From: Lentisalinibacter sp035655155
GTDB lineage: Bacteria > Pseudomonadota > Gammaproteobacteria > Steroidobacterales > Woeseiaceae
Length of the DNA: 64,000 nucleotides
Assembly: GCA_035655155.1 (NCBI GenBank)
Contig: DASRVH010000099.1
Coordinates: 62,001-126,000 of the forward strand
Direction of reading: 5' to 3'
Made by a program: the position numbers and the translations under genes. The notes under the pieces were generated by a model that was not told the DNA's origin, did not search any database, and worked only from the letters and a program-made list of their open reading frames with translations. Shown piece after piece: positions 48,659-57,033 of this stretch. The stretch's first letter is position 1; each line of letters starts with the position of its first letter.

Positions 48659-49429
48659 TCACATGGCGCTGATGCCGCCATCCACCTTCAACTCGGCGCC
48701 GGTGACGAACTTCGATTCGTCGGAGGCGAGGTAGAGCACGGCGTAGGCGACGTCGTCCGGGTCGCCGATGCGGCCCAGCGGTATCTGGCGGGTGAGCTTG
48801 TCCATTCCCTTCTGGCGGCCCACCGCGTCGAGCATGCCGGTCAGGATCGGCGTATCGATGAACACGGGGTGCACCGAGTTGCAGCGGATGCCGTTGCCGC
48901 TGCGCGCGCAGTGCAGCGCCACGGATTTCGACAGGTGCCGCACGGCCGCCTTGGCGGAGTTGTACGCGGCCATGTTGTGGCCGGCGATGATGCCGGAGAT
49001 GGAGGAGATGTTGACGATGCTGCCGCCGCCCGAGGCCGCAATCTCCGGGATGGCGTATTTGCAGCCGAAGAACACGGAGTCGAGATCCACCGCGTGCACG
49101 TGGCGCCAGTTCTCCCAGGTCTCGTCCTCCACGCTGGACATCGAACCGATGCCGGCGTTGTTGACCAGGATGTTGAGGGCGCCGAAACGGCCCACGGTCT
49201 CCGCGATCACTGCCTGCCAGCGCGCCTCGTCGGTGACGTCGTGTTCCAGCGCCACCGCCGCGCCTTCGTGCGCCTCGTTGATGGCCCGGGCCTGCGCTTC
49301 GGCTCCGGCGAAGTTGATGTCGGTCAGCGCCACCCGCGCTCCCTCCCGGGCCAGCATCCCGGCGATGGCCGTGCCCAGACCCTGCGCGGCGCCGGTCACC
49401 AGCGCCACCTTGTTGTCGACTCTGCCCAC
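48659..49429 (-). CDS. Short-chain dehydrogenase/reductase (hydroxysteroid-dehydrogenase-like)
   Basis: Classical SDR, 256 residues. The NAD(H) motif is TGxxxGxG in 'KVALVTGAAQGLGTAIAGML', with Asp in 'VALTDINFAG' favouring NAD. Further elements are 'NILVNNAGIGSMSSVED', the catalytic Ser in 'GSIVNISSISGIIAGHNMAA', the YxxxK in 'AYNSAKAAVRHLSKSVAL', 'IRCNSVHPVFIDTPI' and 'LYLASDESKFVTGAELKVDG'. Layout is close to 3-beta/17-beta hydroxysteroid dehydrogenases, but substrate cannot be read. First gene of the SDR, reductase, nitroreductase cluster; a quinone oxidoreductase diverges. Confidence 0.93.
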   Translation of the reverse strand: MGRVDNKVALVTGAAQGLGTAIAGMLAREGARVALTDINFAGAEAQARAINEAHEGAAVALEHDVTDEARWQAVIAETVGRFGALNILVNNAGIGSMSSVEDETWENWRHVHAVDLDSVFFGCKYAIPEIAASGGGSIVNISSISGIIAGHNMAAYNSAKAAVRHLSKSVALHCARSGNGIRCNSVHPVFIDTPILTGMLDAVGRQKGMDKLTRQIPLGRIGDPDDVAYAVLYLASDESKFVTGAELKVDGGISAM

Positions 49430-49589
49430 GATGCCTCCTCGCTTGCGTTGCTGCGACCGGCGGCGACCGCCCGCCGCGGCGCTCCCGGCACGGTATTCTA
49501 AGGGCCGCGGCCGGCGCCGCCTAATCCGTCTGCGGGGCGGCCTGCTAGACTCGCCGGCTGCGGAGGAAGGTCAAAGACGGGAGGCCCCG

Positions 49590-50573
49590 GTGGCAGAAAC
49601 GGTCAAAGCGATACGCATCGAGGAGTTCGGCGGGCCGGAGGTCCTCGACTGGGAGGAGGTCGAGGTGGGCGATCCCGGCGCCGGCGAGGTGCGGCTGCGC
49701 CATACCGCCGTCGGCCTGAACTTCATCGACACCTATCACCGCTCCGGGCTCTATCCGCTGGAACTCCCCAGCGGGCTGGGCAGCGAGGCGGCAGGCGTGA
49801 TCGAGGCGCTGGGCGACGGGGTCGACGGCTTCGAGGTCGGCCAGCGGGTCGCCTACACGGGGCGGCCGCCGGACGCCTATTCCGAGGCGCGCCTGATCGC
49901 CGCCGACCTGCTGGTGCCCCTGCCGGATGCCATCGGCGACGAGACGGCGGCGGCGGCGATGCTGAAGGGCCTGACCGCCTGGTATCTGCTGAAACGCAGT
50001 TACCCCGTGCGCCCGGGCGATACCGTGCTGCTGCATGCCGCGGCGGGCGGCGTGGGCCTGATCGCCGTGCAGTGGGCGAAGCACCTCGGCGCCACCGTCA
50101 TCGGCACGGTGAGCACCGAGGCCAAGGCGGAGCTGGCACGCGCGCACGGCTGCGACCACATCGTCATGGCGGACCGCGACGACCTGGCCGGCGAGGTGCG
50201 ACGGCTGACCGACGGTGAGGGCGTGGCGGCGGTCTACGACTCGGTGGGGCGGGATACCTTCTACGCCTCGCTGGACAGCCTGCGGCCCCACGGCGTGATG
50301 GTCTCCTTCGGCAATGCCTCCGGCCCGGTGGAGCCGTTCGCGCCGCTGGAACTGGCGAAGCGGGGCTCGCTGTACGTGACCCGGCCGGTGCTGTTCGACT
50401 TCATCTCCACGCGGGAGGCGCTGCTCGGCGCGGCGAGCGAGCTGTTCGAGGTGATCGGCAGCGGGGCCGTGAAGATCGAGGTGAACCAGCGCTATCCGCT
50501 GGCCGAGGCCGCCCAGGCGCATCGCGACCTCGAGGCACGGCGGACCACCGGCTCCACCGTGCTGCTGCCGTAA
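49590..50573 (+). CDS. qorA: NADPH:quinone oxidoreductase (zinc-independent MDR family)
   Basis: Reduces quinones with NADPH. The 327-residue product has the QorA start 'IRIEEFGGPEVLDWEEVEVG', 'HTAVGLNFIDTYHRSGLYPL', 'LPSGLGSEAAGVIEALGDGV', the nucleotide fold 'VLLHAAAGGVGLIAVQWAKH' and 'AVYDSVGRDTFYASLDSLRP'. It lacks the zinc-binding Cys cluster of alcohol dehydrogenases. The GTG start has GGGAGG five bases upstream; no nearer ATG fits. It diverges from the SDR cluster, and its 3' end abuts the convergent SLC13 gene with three bases between stops. Confidence 0.93.
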   Translation: MAETVKAIRIEEFGGPEVLDWEEVEVGDPGAGEVRLRHTAVGLNFIDTYHRSGLYPLELPSGLGSEAAGVIEALGDGVDGFEVGQRVAYTGRPPDAYSEARLIAADLLVPLPDAIGDETAAAAMLKGLTAWYLLKRSYPVRPGDTVLLHAAAGGVGLIAVQWAKHLGATVIGTVSTEAKAELARAHGCDHIVMADRDDLAGEVRRLTDGEGVAAVYDSVGRDTFYASLDSLRPHGVMVSFGNASGPVEPFAPLELAKRGSLYVTRPVLFDFISTREALLGAASELFEVIGSGAVKIEVNQRYPLAEAAQAHRDLEARRTTGSTVLLP

Positions 50574-50576
50574 CGA

Positions 50577-52943
50577 TCAGGCGGGCCTGAGCGGCCAGAT
50601 GAGGGGCAGCACGACCATGACCACCGCGAAGACAACCAGGGTGAGCGGCACGCCCACCCGCAGGTAGTCGGCGAAGCGGTAGCCGCCAGGACCCATCACC
50701 AGGATGTTGGCGGGGTGGGAGATGGGGCTCATGAAGCTCGCCGCCGCCGCGACGGCCATGGCCATCATCGCGGTCTCCGGCGCAAGCCCCATGTCCGCCA
50801 TCGCCGACAGGACGATCGGTGCCATGATCACCACCAGCACCGCGGGCGGGATCACCACGGTCGATACCGCGGTCATGGCGTAGAGCGAGAAGATCACGGG
50901 CCAGGGGCCGGCGTCGCCGGTGACCGAGAGCACGTGGTCGGCAATCCAGGCGGCGGCGCCGGTCTCCTGCATCGCCGTGCCCAGCGGCAGCATGCCGGCA
51001 ATGAGGAAGATCGCCCGCCACTCGATGGCCCGGTAGGCCTGCTCCATGTTCAGGCAGCCGGTGAGCACCATGAGTGTGGCGCCGAAGACCGCGGCGATCT
51101 GGATGGGCAGCCAGCCGACCAGCACGCTGGTGACCACCCCCAGCATGATGCCGGCGGCCACCGGCGCCCGGCGGGTGTCCGGCGGCGCCTTGCCCAGCGG
51201 GGTCAGCACCAGGAAGTCCGGGTCCCGCTCCAGGAGTTCGAGTTTCTCCCGCGGGCCCACCAGCAGCAGCGCGTCGCCGAGGGCCAGCCGCACGTCGCGG
51301 AGATCCTCCTCGACCGGCGCGCCGTTGCGCCAGATGCCGACCAGCTCCAGGCCGTAGCGCTCGCGGAAGTTCAGCTCCGCCACGCTCTTGCCCACCAGGG
51401 AGCTCCGCGGGTCCAGGGTGGCGTCCTGCATGGCGAGCCGCCGGGACTCGAAGCTGGAGAGTTTCATCGACGGCTTCGAGTCCAGATCCAGGCCCTGCAG
51501 CGCCCGCAGCACGTCCAGATCGCCGGGCTCGCCCTGGATCAGCAGCAGGTCGCTGCCCGCCAGTTCGGTGTCCGGTCCGGGCAAGAGATCGAGATTGCCG
51601 TCCCGGAAGGTGGCGAGCACCTTGAAGTCGAACACGTCGGTGAGCCGGGTGCGGCCCAGGGTGCGCCCGGCGAGTTCCGATTCCCGGGGTACGCGGACGA
51701 CGAAGAGCCGGTCGTCGGCGCCGTAGCGCTTCGTGACCTCGTCTGAGTCGAGCAGGCTCACCTCGGCGAAGTCGCTGACCTCGTGCAGACCCTCCATGGT
51801 CTCCTTGCGGCCCTGCAGTAGCAGCCGGTCGCCGGCACGCAGCGGCACGTAGGCCAGATTGGTGCGCCGCGGCGACTGATCCCGGCGCTGGACGGCCAGC
51901 AGGTCCGCGCCGAAGCGCTGGCGGAAGCCGATGTGTGCCACCAGGTCGCCGACCAGGGGCGAGGAGTCCGCCACCACCACCTCCGCCCGGGCCAGCTGTT
52001 CGGCCACCATGGACTGCAGCACCGGCGCCTCGCGCTCGATCACCAGGTCGCTCAGGCGGCGCAGCTCGCTGAAGCGGTCCAGCTGGCCCTGCACCAGCAG
52101 CTCGTCACCGGCGCGCAGGGTGGTCTGGCGGTTCGGCAGCGTCTCGCTGCGGCCGAATCGCTGCAGCGCCAGCACCACCAGGTCGGCGGCCGAGGTGATG
52201 CGGCTCTCGCCCAGGGTCTTGCCGACCAGCATCGAGTCCTGGGGGATGCGCAGCGTGAAGGTGCGCTCGGCCAGCTTGTACTGGGATCGCAGCGCCCGCT
52301 GGCTGCGGCCGCGGTCGCGTTTCTGCGTCTTGCGTTTCGGCAGGAAAAGCCGGCCGACGAGCGCCACGAACAGCGTGCCGGCGAGCATTACGACGACGCC
52401 GACGGGGGTGAAGTCGAACAGGCCGAAGGGCTCGTAGCCGCCGCCGGCCATGGCGTTGCTGACCAGCAGGTTCGGCGGCGTGCCGATCATCGTCATGAGA
52501 CCGCCGAGCAGGCTCGCGTAAGCCAGCGGCATCAGCAGCCGTGACGGCGCCACCCGCGTGCGCCGGGCGATGTCCACCACCACCGGCAGCATGAGTGCCG
52601 CCACGCCGATGTTGTTCATGAACGCCGAGAGAAAGCCGGCGGTGAGCATGATCACCACGATCATCGCCACCTCCCGCCGACCGGCCAGGCGCATGACCTG
52701 GCGGCCGATGACGTTGGCGATGCCCGTGCGCGTCAGCCCGTCGGAAAGGATGAACATGGCCCACACGGTGATCACCGCCGTGTTGGAGAAACCGCTGAAG
52801 GCCTCGTCGGGAGAGACCAGCCCGGTGATCGCCAGCGTGCCCAGCACGAGCAGCGCCACCACGTCCATGCGGATCCACTCGCCGATGAACAGGACGAGGG
52901 CCGCGGCCAGGATGGCAAGGACCAGCGCGATCTCGAAGGTCAT
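50577..52943 (-). CDS. SLC13-family permease with four RCK_C (TrkA_C) domains
   Basis: Secondary transporter of the DASS/arsenite-permease fold, 788 residues. About six TM helices come first, with the motif 'FLSAFMNNIGVAALMLPVVV' and 'LMTMIGTPPNLLVSNAMAGG'. A large cytoplasmic insert (~210-590) and about six more helices follow, with the second motif 'AVAAAASFMSPISHPANILV'. The insert contains four RCK_C-like units, at 'LVGKTLGESRITSAADLVVL', 'LVGDLVAHIGFRQRFGADLL', 'LAGRTLGRTRLTDVFDFKVL' and 'LVGKSVAELNFRERYGLELV'. Homologues usually carry two. The substrate may be a dicarboxylate, sulfate or other anion. It is separated from the ketoacyl synthase by 31 bases. Confidence 0.9.
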   Translation of the reverse strand: MTFEIALVLAILAAALVLFIGEWIRMDVVALLVLGTLAITGLVSPDEAFSGFSNTAVITVWAMFILSDGLTRTGIANVIGRQVMRLAGRREVAMIVVIMLTAGFLSAFMNNIGVAALMLPVVVDIARRTRVAPSRLLMPLAYASLLGGLMTMIGTPPNLLVSNAMAGGGYEPFGLFDFTPVGVVVMLAGTLFVALVGRLFLPKRKTQKRDRGRSQRALRSQYKLAERTFTLRIPQDSMLVGKTLGESRITSAADLVVLALQRFGRSETLPNRQTTLRAGDELLVQGQLDRFSELRRLSDLVIEREAPVLQSMVAEQLARAEVVVADSSPLVGDLVAHIGFRQRFGADLLAVQRRDQSPRRTNLAYVPLRAGDRLLLQGRKETMEGLHEVSDFAEVSLLDSDEVTKRYGADDRLFVVRVPRESELAGRTLGRTRLTDVFDFKVLATFRDGNLDLLPGPDTELAGSDLLLIQGEPGDLDVLRALQGLDLDSKPSMKLSSFESRRLAMQDATLDPRSSLVGKSVAELNFRERYGLELVGIWRNGAPVEEDLRDVRLALGDALLLVGPREKLELLERDPDFLVLTPLGKAPPDTRRAPVAAGIMLGVVTSVLVGWLPIQIAAVFGATLMVLTGCLNMEQAYRAIEWRAIFLIAGMLPLGTAMQETGAAAWIADHVLSVTGDAGPWPVIFSLYAMTAVSTVVIPPAVLVVIMAPIVLSAMADMGLAPETAMMAMAVAAAASFMSPISHPANILVMGPGGYRFADYLRVGVPLTLVVFAVVMVVLPLIWPLRPA

Positions 52944-52974
52944 GTGCTCGGGTCCGACCTCCCTGTCGTGGCGG

Positions 52975-54099
52975 CTACAGGCGCCGCACGATGACGCTGC
53001 CGATGGAATAGCCGGCGCCGAAGGAGCAGATCACGCCCACGTCGCCTGCGCCGAGCCCTTGCCGGTGGCGGTGGAAGGCGATGACGGAGCCGGCGGACGC
53101 CGTGTTGGCGAACTCGTCCAGCACCACCGGCGCCTCGTCCTCCCCCGCGTCGCGGCCGAGCAGGCGTTTGACCACCAGCCGGTTCATGTTCAGGTTGGCC
53201 TGATGCAGCCAGTAGCGGCCGACGTCGGCCAGGTCGATGCCGCTCTCGCGCAGGTGTTCGCCGATGTGGTCGGCCGCCAGGGGCGAGACCTCCTTGAAGA
53301 CCTTGCGGCCCTGCTGGCGGAACAGTTTGCCGCTGTCGAAGAAGTCGGCTTCGGGACCGCGATTGATGAAGCCGAAGTCGTTGCGGATGTTGTTCGAGTA
53401 GAGGGTGGCGAGCTTCGTCCCCAGCACCTCCCAGCGCTCCTCCGCACGGCTCTCGTCGGCGCGCTCCAGCACCACGGCCGTGCAGACGTCGCCGAAGATG
53501 AAGTGCGCATCCCGGCTGCGCCAGTTGATGTGGGCCGAGGTGATCTCCGGGTTCACCATGAGGACCCGCCGGGCGGAGCCGCCGGCGATCGCATCCACGG
53601 CATTCTGCAGGCCGAACGTGGCCGACGAGCAGGCCACGTTCATGTCGTAGGCATAGCCGCCCGCGCCGATGGCATGCTGCACCTCGACCGCCAGCGCGGG
53701 ATAGGGCCGCTCCAGGTTGGAGCAGGACAGGATGACCGCGTCGATGTCGCCGCCCTCGAGACCGGCGCTCGCCAGCGCCTGGCGCGCCGCGGACACGGAG
53801 ATCTCGGCCGTGATCGAGAGTTCGTCCTCGCCGCGCTCCGGGAACACCGGCCACATGCGCTCCGGGTCCAGGATGCCTTCGCGGGTGTAGACGTAGCGGT
53901 GGCGTATTCCCGAGGCGTTCTCGATGAACTCGGGACTGGATTTCTCCGGCGCCTCCACCTCGCCGGCGGCCACGGCCCCGGCGTTCTCTTCGAGGAAGCG
54001 GTCGACCCAGGCGTTGTAGGCGGCCACCAGTTCCTCGTTGTCGATGCCATGCTCCGGTACCCAGAGTCCGGTCCCGCTGATTACGACGCCTGTGGCCAT
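52975..54099 (-). CDS. Beta-ketoacyl-ACP synthase III-like (FabH family, long form)
   Basis: Condensing enzyme that starts or feeds fatty-acid-like chains. The catalytic triad is intact: Cys157 in 'DMNVACSSATFGLQNAVDAI', His299 in 'YWLHQANLNMNRLVVKRLL' and Asn332 in 'VLDEFANTASAGSVIAFHRH'. The C-terminus 'VICSFGAGYSIGSVIVRRL' is typical. At 374 residues it is longer than E. coli FabH (317), resembling the Pseudomonas FabH-like class that draws medium-chain acyl-CoA from beta-oxidation into synthesis (from memory). No fab operon surrounds it, so it is probably not the housekeeping FabH. Confidence 0.9.
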   Translation of the reverse strand: MATGVVISGTGLWVPEHGIDNEELVAAYNAWVDRFLEENAGAVAAGEVEAPEKSSPEFIENASGIRHRYVYTREGILDPERMWPVFPERGEDELSITAEISVSAARQALASAGLEGGDIDAVILSCSNLERPYPALAVEVQHAIGAGGYAYDMNVACSSATFGLQNAVDAIAGGSARRVLMVNPEITSAHINWRSRDAHFIFGDVCTAVVLERADESRAEERWEVLGTKLATLYSNNIRNDFGFINRGPEADFFDSGKLFRQQGRKVFKEVSPLAADHIGEHLRESGIDLADVGRYWLHQANLNMNRLVVKRLLGRDAGEDEAPVVLDEFANTASAGSVIAFHRHRQGLGAGDVGVICSFGAGYSIGSVIVRRL

Positions 54100-54165
54100 G
54101 TCATTCCTTTACCTGGATCAGGGCGGTACTTTAGCGACTCGGGCCAGCCCTGCACAGGGCGCCGG

Positions 54166-55848
54166 TCAGTCGAGGAACGACCGGATGATGCTGGCCCTGG
54201 CGTGCACGCCGGGGCCGGACTCGGCGAGCATCGCCCGCGGGCAGCGCTCCGCCGCCTCGCGGGTGCCGCGGTCGCGGACGTCGTCGGGATCGGCGATGAA
54301 CAGCGCGGCCTGCTCCAGCCGGGGCAGGGCGGCGGCGACGTCCCAGGCCAGGCAGCGCGCGGCCAGCGTGCCGTAGTCGGACGGCTGGCGCAGCAGATCC
54401 AGGGTCTCGGCGTGCAGCCGGCCCGGGTCCAGGTCGGGCGTGCGGCGGCGGATGCTCGCCGTGTCCCGCCCGTACCAGGGCCAGTTCAGCTCCCGGTCAC
54501 GGAGCATTGTCCAGGCGGCGAGCAGGTGGCCGCCGTCGTGGCGCGGCGCGAGCGGGACGCAGTAGTCGGCTGCCAGTTCCTCGCGTTCCTCGCGCCCGGC
54601 GATGGGTATGCCCTCGAACACGAGGCGGGCGACGCGATCCGTGCCGGCCCGGGCCAGCTCGAGCGCCACGGGCGCGGTCGTGAAGGTGGCGACCACGTCC
54701 ACGCGGGGCCAGTCGAGTTCCTCCAGCAGCCGCAGCAGGTCGGCGGCGAATCGTTCGGGTGCCGGTTCGGCGGCGGCGGTGGACTCGCCGCAGCCCGGCG
54801 GATCGAGAGTCAGCGTGCGGCGGTCGGCAGCCAGCGCGTCGGCGAGCGGCGCCGCGCTCGCCGCGCTCCCCGGCAGTTCGGGCAGCAACAGCACCGGGGC
54901 ATGCCGCGACGAGGGTTGGCCCTGGAAGCGCAGCCTGAGCTGCTCCCCTTCCCGTGCGTGCCAGTAGGCCCGGACGGGACCCGATCGGCCGGCGACTTCG
55001 CCGAGCCCCGGCAGGCGCACGCCGGCTACGTAGTCGCCATGGTTTGCGAACAACTCCCGCAGCCGTGCCCGCCAGACGTTGCGGTCGGCCGGCAACGGCT
55101 CGCGCCGCACCCCGTCGGGCAGCGTTTCCGGCAGTCGTTCGAGATGGGAGTAGAGCACGTCGTCCCGCCGGCACATCACCACCGCCGGATCCTGCAGATC
55201 GCCGAGGGCCGGGACCGGGTCGTAGCGCATCGCCGCCGCATAGGCATCCGGGTAATGAGTGCCTGCCATCAGCAGGTCGAGCGCGTAGCGGTGCAGGGCC
55301 TGCGGGGGCGGCAGCTCCATGGGAAGGCGGTGTTCCGCGGTATGCGAGAACCAGGGGAAGAAGCGGTGCAGGTCCCGCGTCCGAGCCCAGGTCGTCGCCA
55401 GGTAGGCGCCGTCGTCGGTGATCCGGAACGGCGCCATGTAGCGCTCGATGAATGCATCGGGCACCGGCTCGACGGGCACCGACAGCCCGTCCATTACGAT
55501 CAGCGAGGCCCGGCCCGGATGACGCACGGCGAACTCCAGCGCGATCTTGGAGCTGGTGTGGTAGCCGTACACGGGGCATGGGGGCAGTGCCAGCGCGTCG
55601 AGGGTGGCGGCCAGCGCGTCGGCGAAGTCGCCGATGTCCGGCGCGGCCGTCGCCAGCGGATCGGAGTCGCCGTAGCCGGGCGTGTCCAGGGCGATGGCCG
55701 TCCAGCGGTCGGCGAGCGCTTCGATGAGCGGCTCGTGCAGCACGGAGGAGCGCGGCGAGTCGTGCAGCAGGATCACGGGCGGCCCGCTGCCGGCGGCGCG
55801 GTAGTGGACCTGGCCCCAGGGCACGTTCGCATAGCCTTTGTGAATCAC
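54166..55848 (-). CDS. Tandem alpha/beta-hydrolase protein with non-canonical nucleophile sites
   Basis: A 560-residue protein made of two alpha/beta-hydrolase folds. The first (~1-275) has 'PPVILLHDSPRSSVLHEPLI', 'AIALDTPGYGDSDPLA' and the elbow 'VYGYHTSSKIALEFAVRHPG'. There the G-x-S-x-G serine is replaced by His (GYHTS). The second (~295-560) has 'PVLLLPELPGSAASAAPLAD', 'LTLDPPGCGESTAAAEPAPE' and the elbow 'VDVVATFTTAPVALELARAG', with Phe at the serine position. So neither half has a standard nucleophile. The GTG start has GGAGG four bases upstream. An unusual hydrolase variant or a binding protein are both possible. Confidence 0.82.
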   Translation of the reverse strand: MIHKGYANVPWGQVHYRAAGSGPPVILLHDSPRSSVLHEPLIEALADRWTAIALDTPGYGDSDPLATAAPDIGDFADALAATLDALALPPCPVYGYHTSSKIALEFAVRHPGRASLIVMDGLSVPVEPVPDAFIERYMAPFRITDDGAYLATTWARTRDLHRFFPWFSHTAEHRLPMELPPPQALHRYALDLLMAGTHYPDAYAAAMRYDPVPALGDLQDPAVVMCRRDDVLYSHLERLPETLPDGVRREPLPADRNVWRARLRELFANHGDYVAGVRLPGLGEVAGRSGPVRAYWHAREGEQLRLRFQGQPSSRHAPVLLLPELPGSAASAAPLADALAADRRTLTLDPPGCGESTAAAEPAPERFAADLLRLLEELDWPRVDVVATFTTAPVALELARAGTDRVARLVFEGIPIAGREEREELAADYCVPLAPRHDGGHLLAAWTMLRDRELNWPWYGRDTASIRRRTPDLDPGRLHAETLDLLRQPSDYGTLAARCLAWDVAAALPRLEQAALFIADPDDVRDRGTREAAERCPRAMLAESGPGVHARASIIRSFLD

Positions 55849-55877
55849 GGTGCCTCCGTCTGCCGCACGGACCGAGC

Positions 55878-55904
55878 TGCAATAGCCGCAATAGCCGCAA
55901 TGGC
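55878..55904. repeat. 9-bp triple repeat between divergent hydrolase genes
   Basis: Three 9-bp units (TGCAATAGC, CGCAATAGC, CGCAATGGC) lie in tandem in the 139-base gap between the two divergent alpha/beta-hydrolase genes. It is short and may be slippage or part of a regulatory site. The gap should hold both promoters. Confidence 0.55.
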
Positions 55905-55987
55905 ACCCGCCCGTCAACGTTTCCCTGGACCTTGCCGAGCGCTTACACTCGCCGCCGGCCACGCCCGGCCCGGTGCACAGGAATACC

Positions 55988-56872
55988 ATGACCGACCGAT
56001 ACCGTCCGAGAGTCCCGCGCTACGCGGCCCGTCACGAGATCCGCGGGGTAACCTACCACGTGAATCTGTGGGGCGAGAGGGAAGCGCCGCTGCTCGTGCT
56101 GCTGCACGGCTGGGGCGACGCCGGTTCCACTTTCCAGTTCGTCGTCGACGCGCTGCAGCGCGACTGGTTCGTCGTCGCGCCGGACTGGCGCGGATTTGGC
56201 AAGTCCCGGCACCGCACCTACGGCTACTGGTTCCCCGACTACCTGGCCGACCTGGACGAGCTGCTCGCCATCTACAGCCCGGCCGAGCCCGCCCGGGTGG
56301 TCGGCCACAGCATGGGCGCGAACATCCTCTCCCTGTACGGCGGCGTGATGCCGGAGCGGATCGGAAAGCTGGTGAACATCGAGGGTTTCGGGCTGCGCAA
56401 CGGCGATCCGGCGGACGCGCCGAAGCGTTATCGGGAGTGGATCGAGGATCAGAGCCGCAACAGGGGTTATTCCCGTTACGACCGCTTCGAGGAGCTGGCC
56501 GAGCGGGTGAAGAAGCGCAGCCCGACGCTGGCCGACGACCGGGCCCTGTTCGTGGCGGAGCGCTGGGCCGAGGTGGACGAGGACGGCAAGGTCACGCTGA
56601 GGGCCGATCCCGCCCACAAGCTGCGCAACCCGGTCCTGTATCGCCGCGCCGAGGCGGAAGCCTGCTGGCACGCCGTCACCGCGCCGGTGCTGTTCGTGAT
56701 CGGCGGCAACACGGATTTCAGCGCACCGGACATGCGCTGGGTGGACGCGGACAACGCCTTCGGCGCATTCCCCAGGCTCACCAAGCTCACCATCCCGGGT
56801 GCCGGGCACATGGTGCATTTCGAGCAGCCGGAAGCGCTCGCCGCCGCCATCGAGGAGTTCATGCTCGACTGA
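55988..56872 (+). CDS. Alpha/beta hydrolase
   Basis: A 294-residue serine hydrolase, probably an esterase or related enzyme. The oxyanion loop is 'LLVLLHGWGDAGSTFQF', the strand-turn 'VVAPDWRGFGKSRHRTYGYW' and the nucleophile elbow 'ARVVGHSMGANILSLYGGVM' with the canonical Ser. The acid is likely the Asp in 'FVIGGNTDFSAPDMRW' and the His is in 'TIPGAGHMVHFEQPEALAAA'. The ATG at 55988 has AGGA seven bases upstream. It is cytoplasmic and diverges from the tandem hydrolase. The helicase gene downstream has its own control region. Substrate unknown. Confidence 0.9.
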   Translation: MTDRYRPRVPRYAARHEIRGVTYHVNLWGEREAPLLVLLHGWGDAGSTFQFVVDALQRDWFVVAPDWRGFGKSRHRTYGYWFPDYLADLDELLAIYSPAEPARVVGHSMGANILSLYGGVMPERIGKLVNIEGFGLRNGDPADAPKRYREWIEDQSRNRGYSRYDRFEELAERVKKRSPTLADDRALFVAERWAEVDEDGKVTLRADPAHKLRNPVLYRRAEAEACWHAVTAPVLFVIGGNTDFSAPDMRWVDADNAFGAFPRLTKLTIPGAGHMVHFEQPEALAAAIEEFMLD

Positions 56873-56903
56873 GACGGCCCTCGACAGCTGGTGATCCATC
56901 CAC

Positions 56904-56923
56904 TACTGTACGCGGATACAGTA
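56904..56923 (+). promoter_or_regulatory. LexA-type SOS box upstream of the helicase gene
   Basis: TACTGT-N8-ACAGTA. The core CTGT-N8-ACAG matches the E. coli-type LexA consensus exactly, and the flanking TA/TA extends the palindrome (arms CTACTGTA and TACAGTAG at 56903-56924). It lies 110 bases before the ATG of a UvrD/PcrA-like helicase, an appropriate SOS-regulated product. Confidence 0.82.
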
Positions 56924-56946
56924 GCGAGTCCGCGATCCGCGGCCTG

Positions 56947-57004
56947 TCCGTGGTCTATCCCTGGTCCGTGGACCATCCATGGATGATCGATGGACGATCC
57001 GTGG
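56947..57004 (+). repeat. Helically phased TCCNTGG repeats before the helicase gene
   Basis: Six TCCNTGG-like heptamers start at 56947, 56958, 56965, 56976, 56987 and 56998 (TCGATGG at 56987 differs by one base). Four of the five intervals are exactly 11 bp. A perfect 12-bp palindrome CATCCATGGATG (56974-56985) is formed within them. They lie between the SOS box and the ATG, so they would be in the leader or promoter of the helicase gene. Confidence 0.7.
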
Positions 57005-57033
57005 ACGGCGGGTCCGGCCGACGAACCCGTGCG

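Noticed and set aside
52558..57033. A continuous open frame of about 4.5 kb leading into the helicase
   Set aside because: It runs antisense through the SLC13, ketoacyl synthase and tandem hydrolase genes, is low-complexity, and is open only because of high GC content. The helicase motifs begin after the ATG at 57034.
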